From the NCBI GenBank assembly GCA_023398955.1, contig JAEWRL010000020.1, positions 76,330-140,329 on the forward strand: a stretch of 64,000 nt of DNA, written 5' to 3'. Under the pieces are notes generated by a model, which was not told the DNA's origin, did no database searches, and worked only from the letters and a program-made list of their open reading frames with translations. The first letter of the stretch is position 1. Every line of letters begins with the position of its first letter. Below are positions 44,719 through 53,636 of the stretch, one piece after another. The DNA is from Pseudomonadota bacterium. Its GTDB lineage: Bacteria > Myxococcota_A > Polyangia > Polyangiales > Polyangiaceae. Position numbers and translations under genes: made by a program.

Positions 44719-45305
44719 ACCTCGCCTCCCAGGATGTCGCCGTAGCCGCGGCCTGCCATGAACTCTCGAAGCTTTCGACGCGCCTCGTGGACGCGCCATG
44801 CGACGGTTCCTTCCGGACAACCGAGGACCTCGGCTGCCTGGGCGTGGCTGAGGCCATCTACCGTTGTGAGCACCAAGGTGGTTCTCAGGGTATCGCTGAG
44901 GGTGTCGAGCCCTTCGCACAGCACCACGGCCATCTGACGGTCCGCGACCACGCTCCCTGGGTCGGTCCCCGAAGAAGGCGTCTGCACCAGGAAGCCCTCC
45001 ACGCGCGGATCGTCAACAGTCGTCGGCCGGCGATTCTTCCGTGAGCGGATCACGTTCAGCGAAAGGTTGACCGCGATGCGGTACATCCAGGTGAACGGCT
45101 GGCTACGGCCATCGAATCGATCGAGGGCGCCATAGGCCCGAACGAAGGTTTCTTGAGTCACGTCCTCGGCCTCGGCTGCGTCCTTCAACAAATGGACGGC
45201 AATGCGGAAGATCCGCCTTCGATAACGCTGCACCAGGACGCCAAAGGCGTGAAGGTCCCCTGAGCGAGCCGCATCCACGAGCTCTGAGTCGGTCTTAGGG
45301 GCCAT
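44715..45305 (-). CDS. ECF sigma factor
   Basis: About 196 residues from ATG 45305 (MAPKTDSELV); ATG 45335 adds 10. Region 2: FGVLVQRYRRRIFRIAVHLL and EAEDVTQETFVRAY. Region 4: LSDTLRTTLVLTTVDGLSHAQAAEVLGCPEGTVAWRVHEARRKL. It binds core RNA polymerase and probably autoregulates. It is coupled to the membrane protein downstream. Signal unknown. Confidence 0.93.
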   Translation of the reverse strand: MAPKTDSELVDAARSGDLHAFGVLVQRYRRRIFRIAVHLLKDAAEAEDVTQETFVRAYGALDRFDGRSQPFTWMYRIAVNLSLNVIRSRKNRRPTTVDDPRVEGFLVQTPSSGTDPGSVVADRQMAVVLCEGLDTLSDTLRTTLVLTTVDGLSHAQAAEVLGCPEGTVAWRVHEARRKLREFMAGRGYGDILGGEV

Positions 45306-45543
45306 GTCGGTCCGGACAACGTTGGGCCGAGCCATTCAATCGAGAACTCCGCCGTTCGACAATAGTGCAACATCGCACTCTTCGACAACGCCGGAAGTGG
45401 AGCCTTGGATGGTCCGCGACACGACAACCCCGACGACCTTCACGGGTGTGGCGGCTTGGCATTTCCGAGCGCACCTGGCGCCGTAAGCGCTGCAGGCTAG
45501 ATGGTCGGCCCGTCTGAGTTCAGCCTCACGGAAGCGAAGCCGA

Positions 45544-47346
45544 TCATCCGTCCGAGTTGTCGTCCATGCTCAGCTTTTTTCGTAGCAGGTCGCCCAGCGT
45601 GCCGAAGCTCGACTCGGCCTTGAGCTTCTGTCGGTACTCGCGATGCGCGCGCCGCTCCTCATCCTCCTTTGCGGCCCGGATACTCAGCTTTGCCTCACCC
45701 GAGCGTGGATGCTGATCGATGACCTTGGCGTCGAGCACGTCCCCTAGCTTGAAAGACTTGCGGAGGTCTGAGCCGCGCCCGGTGCCCGTCTGCGCAGCAG
45801 GCATGAACGCGCGGGCGAGGCGCCCCGTCACCCCTTTGATGCGCATGATGACGCCAGAGGACTCGATCTTGACAACCTCCGCCTTGACCATGGCATTGCG
45901 GGCCACCTTCTGCCGTGGTTCGTCCGCGTGCTCCGCGGAAGGAGCCGGGTGGAGCGCCACCTTTCGGCTGCGTGGATCGAAGTGGCTGACGACGACCTGG
46001 ATCTTATCGCCGACGGTGAGCTTCTCGCGGGGGTGCTCGATACGATCGAAGCTGATGTCCGAGGTGTGCATCAATCCTTCGACACCGGGCTCCAGCTCGA
46101 TGAAGGCACCAAACTCTTCAAGGTTCTTGACCGTGCCCTCATGACGTGAGCCGGGGCTGTACTTCTGCTTGGCTTCTGCCCAAGGGTCCTCGATGAGCGC
46201 CTTGCGGCTCAGCCAGATCTTCCCCTTGTCGTCGATCTTGAGGATCTTCACGTCCAAGTTCTCGCCTGGCTTGACAAGATCCGTCAGGCGCGCCCGCGAG
46301 TCGTGGGAGGCCTCACTGACATGGACGAGTCCCTCCAAGTTCTCGGCAGCCGGTAGCGCCACGAATGCACCCCACTCCACCACCGTCCGCACGACCCCCC
46401 GCATTACCTGCCCTTCCTCGAGGAGCGTCAGGGCATGCTTGCGGCGTTCGTGGGCTTCGCTTTCCAGCATTGGGCGGCGTGTCACGACGACGTCGCGCCC
46501 GGCCTTCTCGTACTGGAGTACTTTGAAGTCGAGGCGCTGGCCCACCAGCTGAGTCAGATTCGCCTGCGCCGGGTGCAGGTCCATGCCCGATGCTGGCGCG
46601 AAGGAGCGCAGACCGTCGATGTCGACTTCGACGCCACCCTTGATGACGCCAGTGACGAGCCCTTGGATTGACTCGCCATCTTTGAAGGCCTGTTCGACCC
46701 GTGGCTTCGCCTCTTCTTCGCGCAACGGCTTGCGGGTGAGAACCACGAGCCCTCCGCGCCCGCCGTCGTTGTGAATCCGTGCCACGAAGCGGTCGCCGAC
46801 TACGGGGACGAGATCATCGGCTTCCATCTCGCCGCGGTCGAAAATGGCGAGCGCCTTGCCCGAGAGATCCACCATGATGGCGGTCTCGAGCACTGCTGTC
46901 ACTTTGCCGAAGACCTCTTCGCCCATGTGGAAAGGGGTACGTTCGCTCGGCCGAGCCGACGGGCGCGCGCCCGGCGCCGCGGACTTCTTCTTTCGCCGTC
47001 GTTTGCGCTTTTTCTTTCCATCGCCCTCCTCGGCGGTGGAGCTGGCGTCCCCCTCTGCGCCCTCTCGCGAGTCCTCCTCGTCCGCGGAGGAGGGCGCAGC
47101 AGCAGCAGCAGCTGCTTCCTCAGGGCGCGCTTCGCCCTCGGCTGGCGCGTCTGGGGCCGGCTCCTGTGAAGCATCGACAGTGGAGGGCTTTGCCTCCGCC
47201 GTGGGTGCCTCAGAGGAATCCTCGGCAGGTGATGAGGTTTCGAGACGCGCCGCCTCACCCTCCGCTTGCGCTGGCGGAGGTGCCGGCATAGCGTCAGTTG
47301 GTTCGGCGGTCGGGGCGTCGGGGCGAGTGGTGTCGTCGGGGGCCAT
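45544..47346 (-). CDS. S1-domain RNA-binding protein (RpsA-like)
   Basis: 600 residues. Residues 1-110 are Ala/Glu/Pro/Ser-rich and acidic; a Lys/Arg block GKKKRKRRRKKKSA follows. Then five S1 OB-folds: GEEVFGKVTAVLETAIMVDL; GESIQGLVTGVIKGGVEVDI; GQVMRGVVRTVVEWGAFVAL; GSRHEGTVKNLEEFGAFIEL; NAMVKAEVVKIESSGVIMRI. Fewer than the six of E. coli S1, and the long N-tail is not in S1, so this may be a regulator rather than the ribosomal S1 itself. Downstream of Mrp by 80 bases. Confidence 0.85.
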   Translation of the reverse strand: MAPDDTTRPDAPTAEPTDAMPAPPPAQAEGEAARLETSSPAEDSSEAPTAEAKPSTVDASQEPAPDAPAEGEARPEEAAAAAAAPSSADEEDSREGAEGDASSTAEEGDGKKKRKRRRKKKSAAPGARPSARPSERTPFHMGEEVFGKVTAVLETAIMVDLSGKALAIFDRGEMEADDLVPVVGDRFVARIHNDGGRGGLVVLTRKPLREEEAKPRVEQAFKDGESIQGLVTGVIKGGVEVDIDGLRSFAPASGMDLHPAQANLTQLVGQRLDFKVLQYEKAGRDVVVTRRPMLESEAHERRKHALTLLEEGQVMRGVVRTVVEWGAFVALPAAENLEGLVHVSEASHDSRARLTDLVKPGENLDVKILKIDDKGKIWLSRKALIEDPWAEAKQKYSPGSRHEGTVKNLEEFGAFIELEPGVEGLMHTSDISFDRIEHPREKLTVGDKIQVVVSHFDPRSRKVALHPAPSAEHADEPRQKVARNAMVKAEVVKIESSGVIMRIKGVTGRLARAFMPAAQTGTGRGSDLRKSFKLGDVLDAKVIDQHPRSGEAKLSIRAAKEDEERRAHREYRQKLKAESSFGTLGDLLRKKLSMDDNSDG

Positions 47347-47426
47347 GGCAAAACCGTTGCGGGAAGCTTTCGCCGTATATCGCGGCTCGCGCTCGGTGCC
47401 AATGCGCGCGTGCGCCGTTTCGCGGA

Positions 47427-48533
47427 TTATCGGGCAATGGGCAAGTGACGATTGACGCCACCGCTGCGATCAATGGTCAAAGTGCCGGCATTTTCTGCGT
47501 TCTGAACCGCGATCTGCACGGCGAGGCGCGCGGCTACGGCCATGAACTCTTTGCCCGCCGACGAACCTGGGGACGCTTCGACGACGGGCGTCCCTGCATC
47601 GCCCCATTGGCGGATTGCCATGTCGATGGGGATCTGCCCCAGCAACGGCGCGCCGGCCATCTCCGCTACCTTCGCACCGCCGCCGCTGCCGAACAGCTCG
47701 TGACGCCTGCTGCAGCCATCACAAACGAAGTAGCTTTCGTTCTCCACGACACCCAGGAGCGGAATACCGACCTTCTGGTTCATCGCCACAGCCTTGTAGA
47801 CGTCCTGCAGCGCAACTTCCTGGGGTGTCGTCACCACGACCGCGCCGTTGCTTCGCAGCTTCTGGGAAAGCGTCAGCGCGATGTCCCCTGTGCCCGGTGG
47901 AAGATCGAGCACGAGATAATCCAGATCCCCCCAGGCCACGTCCGTGAGAAACTGCATCAGCGCGCCGTGGAGCATGGGCCCCCGCCAGATGACGGCGGAG
48001 CGTGAGTCCTCGAGCAGAAAGCCGATGCTCATCAGCTTGATGCCATGGCGCTCCAGCGGTTGGATCTTGTTCCCGTCGCTCAGTGGTGGACCATTCACGC
48101 CGAACATCGTTGGCACGCTCGGCCCATAGATGTCGGCGTCCAAGAGACCAACGCGGGCGTCCATCCTGCGCAGCGCCAGCGCCAGGTTGGCTGCTACCGT
48201 GCTCTTGCCGACGCCCCCCTTGCCGCTCATGACCAGGATGACGTTCCGAGCCTGTGGTACCGGGTCGTCCTTGGCGACGCTGCGACCGAGGACACCAGGT
48301 TGCCACGTGAGCGCGACCTCGCGGATGCCCTCGACGCCTTTCGCCGCGTCCATCACTGCTCGCTCGAGGTCCTCCCGGGCTTGGCCGGGGATAGGAGCTT
48401 GGATAGCGATCTGCGCGCGCCCGTCATCGACGGCGAGATTCACCAGGGCGTCGCACTCTGCGACGGACCTACCCAGGTGAGGAACCTGCAGAGCAAGAAG
48501 GGTGGCCTCGAGCTTCGGCGTTACGGCAGACAT
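47427..48533 (-). CDS. mrp: Mrp/ApbC iron-sulfur carrier ATPase
   Basis: 368 residues. An N-terminal MIP18-like part (DUF59) about 1-85, then the deviant Walker A MSGKGGVGKSTVAANLA (about 103-119), DADIYGPSVP, LDLPPGTGD, and the Fe-S-binding C-terminal Cys pair in FVCDGCSRRHELFG. It hands 4Fe-4S clusters to apoproteins. It follows the pseudokinase by 33 bases on the same strand. Confidence 0.94.
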   Translation of the reverse strand: MSAVTPKLEATLLALQVPHLGRSVAECDALVNLAVDDGRAQIAIQAPIPGQAREDLERAVMDAAKGVEGIREVALTWQPGVLGRSVAKDDPVPQARNVILVMSGKGGVGKSTVAANLALALRRMDARVGLLDADIYGPSVPTMFGVNGPPLSDGNKIQPLERHGIKLMSIGFLLEDSRSAVIWRGPMLHGALMQFLTDVAWGDLDYLVLDLPPGTGDIALTLSQKLRSNGAVVVTTPQEVALQDVYKAVAMNQKVGIPLLGVVENESYFVCDGCSRRHELFGSGGGAKVAEMAGAPLLGQIPIDMAIRQWGDAGTPVVEASPGSSAGKEFMAVAARLAVQIAVQNAENAGTLTIDRSGGVNRHLPIAR

Positions 48534-48566
48534 GGTCCGGCTTCGTACGGCGCGCGTTCGCTGCTG

Positions 48567-49751
48567 TCAAATCAACCCGGTGAGCCACGCAAGCCACAGG
48601 CCGGCGCTAAACCCTGCTGCCATCCAGGTAACCGTTCGCGTCCAAGCGCTCGTGGCGCCATTCTTCGCCGCACGAGCAGGAGTGCTCTCGTCACGGCGCG
48701 GGGGCAGGGACGGCGCTCTGGAGCGCGCCGCGGTAGCGAATTCGAGCCGGGGGCCCGGAGCAGAGCGGGGGCTGCGCTCTGGGCGAGGTGGAGGTGCCCG
48801 TGGGAGTGCGAGACGCGGCATGATCGGGGCGAGCGGCACTGCGGCCACCCGTAGAAGCTCTCGATGGAGCTCGTCATCCGCGGAGCTGAATGCCGGGCTG
48901 GATCGCACTACCAGGGGATGGATCGCCGGCCGCGGGTAGGGTGGCCCGACCGAGCTCGAAAGCACGATCCTCAGGTGGAAGAGCTCGGGACGGGCAGCGT
49001 AGCCCGAGAGTTCGAGGGCGAAGGCGCGCGCGGTGGGTGGGCGCCTGGTGGGCGAATCATCGAGCGCCGAGAGCAGCGTTTCCCGCAGGGGCGCCGGGAG
49101 CTCCGCTCCCTCGAGCCAGGCGGTGCAGTCTTCGACTGGACCTTCCGCCATAAGCATGACCAGCAGCGTCGCAACCCCGTAGAGATCGGCAGATCGCGTA
49201 GCCGGCGCACCGGTCCGGCGCTCGGGGGGGCAGTGCACAGCGGGTGCGGCCTCGAGTACCGAGCAAAGCCCGAGCCCCAACAGCATTGCCGCACCGTCCG
49301 CATCGGAGGGCTGCGGCAGCAGCACCGTGTCCGGGCTGATTGCTCCGTGCACGACGCCCGCTCCATGCGCGAGGTGCAGCGCGGAAAGGACGCAGAGAGC
49401 AGCATCGCAGGCACGGCCTACGTCCAGGGGCCCGGACTGTTCGAGGATGGCGCGGGCGGGGCGCTGGCTCCCAGCAGGATAAACCGCATAGGCCCCTCCC
49501 GCATCGTCTCGGCCCGTGCCGGCTGGACGCGCCAGGTATGGATGCTCCAAGCCAACTGCGACCCGTGGGCCGTCGAGCCAGGCTTCCACGCCGCCGCCGC
49601 GAGCCAGCGCTTCGGGGGTGGCCAACAGCAGCCACCAGCGCCCACTCCTTTCCACGTGCTCGGCTTCCAGGAGCTGCAACGGCCCGCCGCTCAACCAGCG
49701 CTGAAGAACGAGGTAGCTCGAGCCTGCAAGAATATGGGGCCGCCGTTGCAC
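48567..49751 (-). CDS. membrane-anchored Ser/Thr pseudokinase
   Basis: 394 residues. The kinase fold can be followed (HPYLARP helix, ADLYGVATLLVMLMAEG), but the catalytic loop reads VVHGAISPDTVLL in place of HRDLKPEN and the metal loop reads LLGLGLCSVL in place of DFG. The Lys of the beta3 strand is not found either. The protein ends in a membrane helix (VTWMAAGFSAGLWLAWLTGLI). It is likely a signalling scaffold. Neighbours are Mrp and a TIGR04551-like protein. Confidence 0.75.
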   Translation of the reverse strand: MQRRPHILAGSSYLVLQRWLSGGPLQLLEAEHVERSGRWWLLLATPEALARGGGVEAWLDGPRVAVGLEHPYLARPAGTGRDDAGGAYAVYPAGSQRPARAILEQSGPLDVGRACDAALCVLSALHLAHGAGVVHGAISPDTVLLPQPSDADGAAMLLGLGLCSVLEAAPAVHCPPERRTGAPATRSADLYGVATLLVMLMAEGPVEDCTAWLEGAELPAPLRETLLSALDDSPTRRPPTARAFALELSGYAARPELFHLRIVLSSSVGPPYPRPAIHPLVVRSSPAFSSADDELHRELLRVAAVPLAPIMPRLALPRAPPPRPERSPRSAPGPRLEFATAARSRAPSLPPRRDESTPARAAKNGATSAWTRTVTWMAAGFSAGLWLAWLTGLI

Positions 49752-49809
49752 GTTCCAGACCGCGATGCGGGCAGTACGGCGCGGCGGCGGTGGCAGGTAA
49801 GAGCTCGGC

Positions 49810-52077
49810 TCAGAACATCACGCCGAGGTACCAACGCAATATCTGCGCCGGCTCGATGTCGATATTGCGCTCCCCTTGCATGGAGACCGTCTCGGCTTCG
49901 AGCTCCTGATAGCCCAGCCCGTCCAAGGGGAACAGGATACCGTACTGGAGCATCGTGTAGAAGCCGCCCATCGTATCTGGATTGTCGTTGAGCGCACCGT
50001 CCTTTGCCTGGAAGTAGAGCGAGCCATTGAGCTCTACCCCGAGATCTCGCGCGTGACCTGGCGCCTGGACGTACTCGCTGGCGCGTGACCAGATCGCTGC
50101 GAATCCGCCGCCCAGGCGCTGGCCGGCCTCGCTCCGAATCAGGTCGTACTCGACACTCGGCCGAAAATAGTAGGTTCCTTGCACGCGTGTCAGCAGGTTC
50201 CGATGAAGGATCAAGTCGACGCGGTAGTTGGGATGGAAGCGGAAGGTGCTGAAGGTGTCATCACCGACTTGGTTCTGCAGGCCGTCCAGCCCCGGGCTGA
50301 GCCCCATCGCGGCGCCGTCCTGTGCAGCATCTGGGTCCCCTGATGCCCAGCCGAAGCCAAAGCCGAGCCGGAGCCGGTCCTCCACTAGGCGCTGCTCGAG
50401 CTGGCTTGCGACACCCCATTCACGGATCTTCCAGCCCTCGCTGCCAGGGGCCGTCGTGTAGTTGAAGGCGCCGCGGTCGATCTCCGTGTTCTGGATGCTA
50501 CCGCGCACCATCACGGCTTCCAGCTCGAAACGGAACTTCTTGTAGAGGAGCTGGAGCCAGACGTCGGGGATCCAGGCCTCGGCATCGCGCCGGACATAGC
50601 CCGATGCAAGCCCCTCGCGTGAGCAACCCAAGGCTGCCCCCTCGCCGCAGGCACCAACGTCGTCATTGGCGAGGAGCTGTTTCCTGTAGGTGAGGTACAC
50701 GCCGCCGTTGATGACGAGGTCCCCGTTCGCGAGCTTCAGTTCCGTCAGGCGTGGATCGAGCTTGCGTTGGACGATCAGGGCATACTGATCGACGTCGTCT
50801 AGCTGCGCGAGGTCGTACGGCTGTCCTTGAGGGAGGGCCAGGTGTGCGCTCGTCGGTCCCTCGTTGACGAAGTCCCAGGCGGCCGTGACGTAGACGCCGA
50901 GAGACTCGATACCGCTGGTGAACTCGATGCGATCGACTGTCGACTGATAGTCGTCGTCATAGCCGTCCCCCGCGTTGTGGAGCATCCCGAGGCCCCAGTG
51001 GTCTGGCATGCGTCCGAAACTGAGCATCCCTACCGGAGTCTCGTACTCGCCCCAGGCACGCTTCACCATGATACTGTCTTGGAAGCTGTTGACGCCCGAG
51101 CGCGGCGGCGTTTGGGTGTCGTTGTAGTACCCGAAGGGTGTGTAGCCAGTACGGCCGGAAACCTCGTAGCCCCCGCTCCCGCTGGGCTGGTTCACAGACG
51201 TGGTGGGGGTCGACCCGAGTATCAGGTTGTCGAGTAGATCGATCTGGCTCAGGACACGCACGTTGTCTGAGATGTGCAGCTCGGGATTGATGCGGAAGCG
51301 GATGTTGGCTCCGGCTTGAGTCTTGTTCCTGCAGCGTACGAGCTCGCCCGGATTGTCGTTGCTTCCGGTGCCCGCTTCGTCGGCGGTGCAGAGGTCTTCC
51401 TGGAGGCCCACGGCGGTGTCCTCACCGCCTGGCGTGTATGGGTTGTCCAGCGGCTTGAGCCAAAGGCCGCGCCCCTGCGAATCGAGCCGACCCAGCGAGA
51501 AATTGTGGAACAACTCCGCCCGGGCTCGGAAGTACCCGTGGAGCTCGAGGATGGGTCGCGTGTGTGACCACCAATCCTCAGCGTAGATGCCCGTTTCCTC
51601 CTCGGAAGTGGCAGGGCGCTGGGCGTCTCGCGAGCCGAGGGTTGTGGCATCGGTAGTGCGCGCAGACCAAGGGGCTGCGTCGCTCGCCGTTGCCGGCGCA
51701 CCGCTCCCGAGTCCGCGCGGAGGGGCAGCGCTGGTGCCAAAGCTGTCGCCGAAGCGTGTCGGGTCGGGAGGGGCGCTGCGTGTCCCGTCGCTCGGCACCT
51801 GGCTCTCCACCGGTGCCTCCGCGCCGACAGGCGCTTCGCCTGCCGGTTCCCCCTCGGGAGATGTGGCATCCGGAGCCGTCGACGGCGCCTCTTCGTTCCC
51901 GGCGTCTGGCTGCTCCTCGGGGGCCAGTGCCGGAGCCGCATTAGTACCGGCTGGTGGCGCCGGACGCGGCTCGCCTGCGGGTGGCTGCTCCTCGGGGGCG
52001 GGTTGAGCGTTGGCTGCCGTGGCGCTGAGAAGAGCCACGCCTGCGACGATGAAGGGGGCGATGAAGCCTTGCTGCAT
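49810..52077 (-). CDS. TIGR04551-like myxobacterial outer-membrane protein
   Basis: About 755 residues from ATG 52077 (MQQGFIAPFIVAG), signal to about 24. Residues 25-175 are Pro/Ala/Glu-rich. The rest is a long beta-rich domain with alternating aromatics (LELHGYFRARAELFHNFSLG; VGMLSFGRMPDHWGLGML; RVDLILHRNLLTRVQGTYYF), ending RWYLGVMF, a typical barrel terminus. The layout matches the TIGR04551 family of myxobacteria as I recall it. Role unknown. Confidence 0.7.
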   Translation of the reverse strand: MQQGFIAPFIVAGVALLSATAANAQPAPEEQPPAGEPRPAPPAGTNAAPALAPEEQPDAGNEEAPSTAPDATSPEGEPAGEAPVGAEAPVESQVPSDGTRSAPPDPTRFGDSFGTSAAPPRGLGSGAPATASDAAPWSARTTDATTLGSRDAQRPATSEEETGIYAEDWWSHTRPILELHGYFRARAELFHNFSLGRLDSQGRGLWLKPLDNPYTPGGEDTAVGLQEDLCTADEAGTGSNDNPGELVRCRNKTQAGANIRFRINPELHISDNVRVLSQIDLLDNLILGSTPTTSVNQPSGSGGYEVSGRTGYTPFGYYNDTQTPPRSGVNSFQDSIMVKRAWGEYETPVGMLSFGRMPDHWGLGMLHNAGDGYDDDYQSTVDRIEFTSGIESLGVYVTAAWDFVNEGPTSAHLALPQGQPYDLAQLDDVDQYALIVQRKLDPRLTELKLANGDLVINGGVYLTYRKQLLANDDVGACGEGAALGCSREGLASGYVRRDAEAWIPDVWLQLLYKKFRFELEAVMVRGSIQNTEIDRGAFNYTTAPGSEGWKIREWGVASQLEQRLVEDRLRLGFGFGWASGDPDAAQDGAAMGLSPGLDGLQNQVGDDTFSTFRFHPNYRVDLILHRNLLTRVQGTYYFRPSVEYDLIRSEAGQRLGGGFAAIWSRASEYVQAPGHARDLGVELNGSLYFQAKDGALNDNPDTMGGFYTMLQYGILFPLDGLGYQELEAETVSMQGERNIDIEPAQILRWYLGVMF

Positions 52078-52278
52078 GATGGGCGCGGCACTCCGCTGGG
52101 TAGGGGCGTCTAAACCGGCGCTGGTTTTGCACGGCGGAGTGAGCGGTGTCAACGCTGCAACCAGGAATGATTCGGCTCACGGCCGAAAGGTCGACCCGGA
52201 AGACGCTGGCTGCTGCCGTGAGGACGAGCCCGTGGGCGACACTTGGACTCACACTCCGGCGAGGGCGCGCGTCCCGCG

Positions 52279-53436
52279 CTACCCGCGATACGCGGTCATG
52301 ACGTCGGTGCGCAGCCTGTCAGCCTCTTCCTTGCTTATCTCGCTCACCTCGGCGCGCTGTGTGCTTGCCAAGGAGTCGGCGACCATTCCGCGTGAGATGG
52401 CTCGGGCCTTGGCGGCCAGTCGCCTCTGCGCCTGCCAGCCTTCACTGTCGGGGATGCCCAGCGCGCCGCGTAGTTGCTCGCCCAGCTCAATGGCCGAGCC
52501 GAAGCGGTGCATGCGATCCTTCGCGAGTGCTCGCGCGAAGAAAAGGTCGAGCACCGTGGGAGCTTGGGGAACGAGCCGGGTCAGGGGAGCGGGCGTCTCC
52601 TCCAGCTGCGCGGTCCGGACATGGACCTCGTTGCGTTCTGGGCTTTCGAAGGGGGTGATCCCCGTCAGCATTTCGTAAAGCACGATCGAGGCACTGTAGA
52701 GGTCGCTGCGCGGATCCGGATCCTCGCCGCGAACCTGCTCGGGCGACATGTAGGCGCCGGTTCCGGGCGCGATGCCCCCGGTCTGGCGCGCCTGATCCGC
52801 GGGGAGCCTCGCGATGCCGTAGTCCGTGAGCTTCGTCACGCCATCATGCCGGACCAGGACGTTGCTGGGTTTGACGTCGCGGTGGACGATGCCGAGGGAG
52901 TGCGTGGCGGCCAAGGCGCCGAGCAGCTGGGAGAAATAGTGCCATGCGGCGAGCATCGGCATGGCAGGGATGCCCCCGGGGACCGCCTGCTCCACGTGCC
53001 CGTCGATCACCTCCGAGAGAGGGACGCCCTCGACGAGCTCCATCACGAGGGCGAGCTGCGGTGACTGCATGCTGAGCCCGTGGAACTGGACGATATTCGG
53101 ATGCGAGAGGCGCTGCAGGGCTGCGGCTTCGCCCATGAATAGGCGCCTTGCGCGCTCTCGACCGGTGAGCAGAGGGCTGAGGAGCTTGACTGCGACCTGA
53201 ACTGGAGGGCGGTCTGCTTTTGGGCCGGCCGGATTGAAATAGAGCCAGGCTCGGTGCACGATTCCCATCCCACCTTCCCCGATAACCTCGCCAAGGACCG
53301 CACGGCCGAACCCGAGCTCGACGGGCTCTCCCTTTTCGATGCGGGAGCGGATGCGGGTGTAAGGTGCACCGCAGAGCGGACAGAACCGCGCATCGAGCTC
53401 CTCGAAGACGGAACGGCAGCCGGGGCAGACGGGCAC
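52279..53436 (-). CDS. zinc-ribbon Ser/Thr protein kinase
   Basis: About 385 residues from GTG 53436 (VPVCPGCRSVFEE). A zinc ribbon (Cys4, 7, 19, 22) leads the kinase: GEGGMGIV (53-60), Lys84 in VAVKLL, HRDVKPSN (Asp187), DYG at 205 in place of DFG, SPEQVRG. No membrane helix. It may feed the FHA proteins of the window. Divergent from the TSP3 protein; the GTG choice is by context. Confidence 0.9.
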   Translation of the reverse strand: MPVCPGCRSVFEELDARFCPLCGAPYTRIRSRIEKGEPVELGFGRAVLGEVIGEGGMGIVHRAWLYFNPAGPKADRPPVQVAVKLLSPLLTGRERARRLFMGEAAALQRLSHPNIVQFHGLSMQSPQLALVMELVEGVPLSEVIDGHVEQAVPGGIPAMPMLAAWHYFSQLLGALAATHSLGIVHRDVKPSNVLVRHDGVTKLTDYGIARLPADQARQTGGIAPGTGAYMSPEQVRGEDPDPRSDLYSASIVLYEMLTGITPFESPERNEVHVRTAQLEETPAPLTRLVPQAPTVLDLFFARALAKDRMHRFGSAIELGEQLRGALGIPDSEGWQAQRRLAAKARAISRGMVADSLASTQRAEVSEISKEEADRLRTDVMTAYRG

Positions 53437-53636
53437 GCGCCTACCATACGGCAAGCAGAGCAAACGGGGGAGGGGGCGTTCGGGGGTTGCTCGGGCAGGA
53501 GTGGGTTTTGCGCGCCCCCGCCCCGAGATGTGATTCCCGTTGGTCAGGGGATTGCCCAACGCTCGGAACCTATGGAACACTCGCGGAAAATTCTGCTTCA
53601 CCGATGGTACCTAGCGGCACCCCAGGAGCCAGACCC

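Noticed and set aside
48567..49751. Calling this an active Ser/Thr kinase
   Set aside because: The catalytic Asp, metal-binding Asp and beta3 Lys are all absent.
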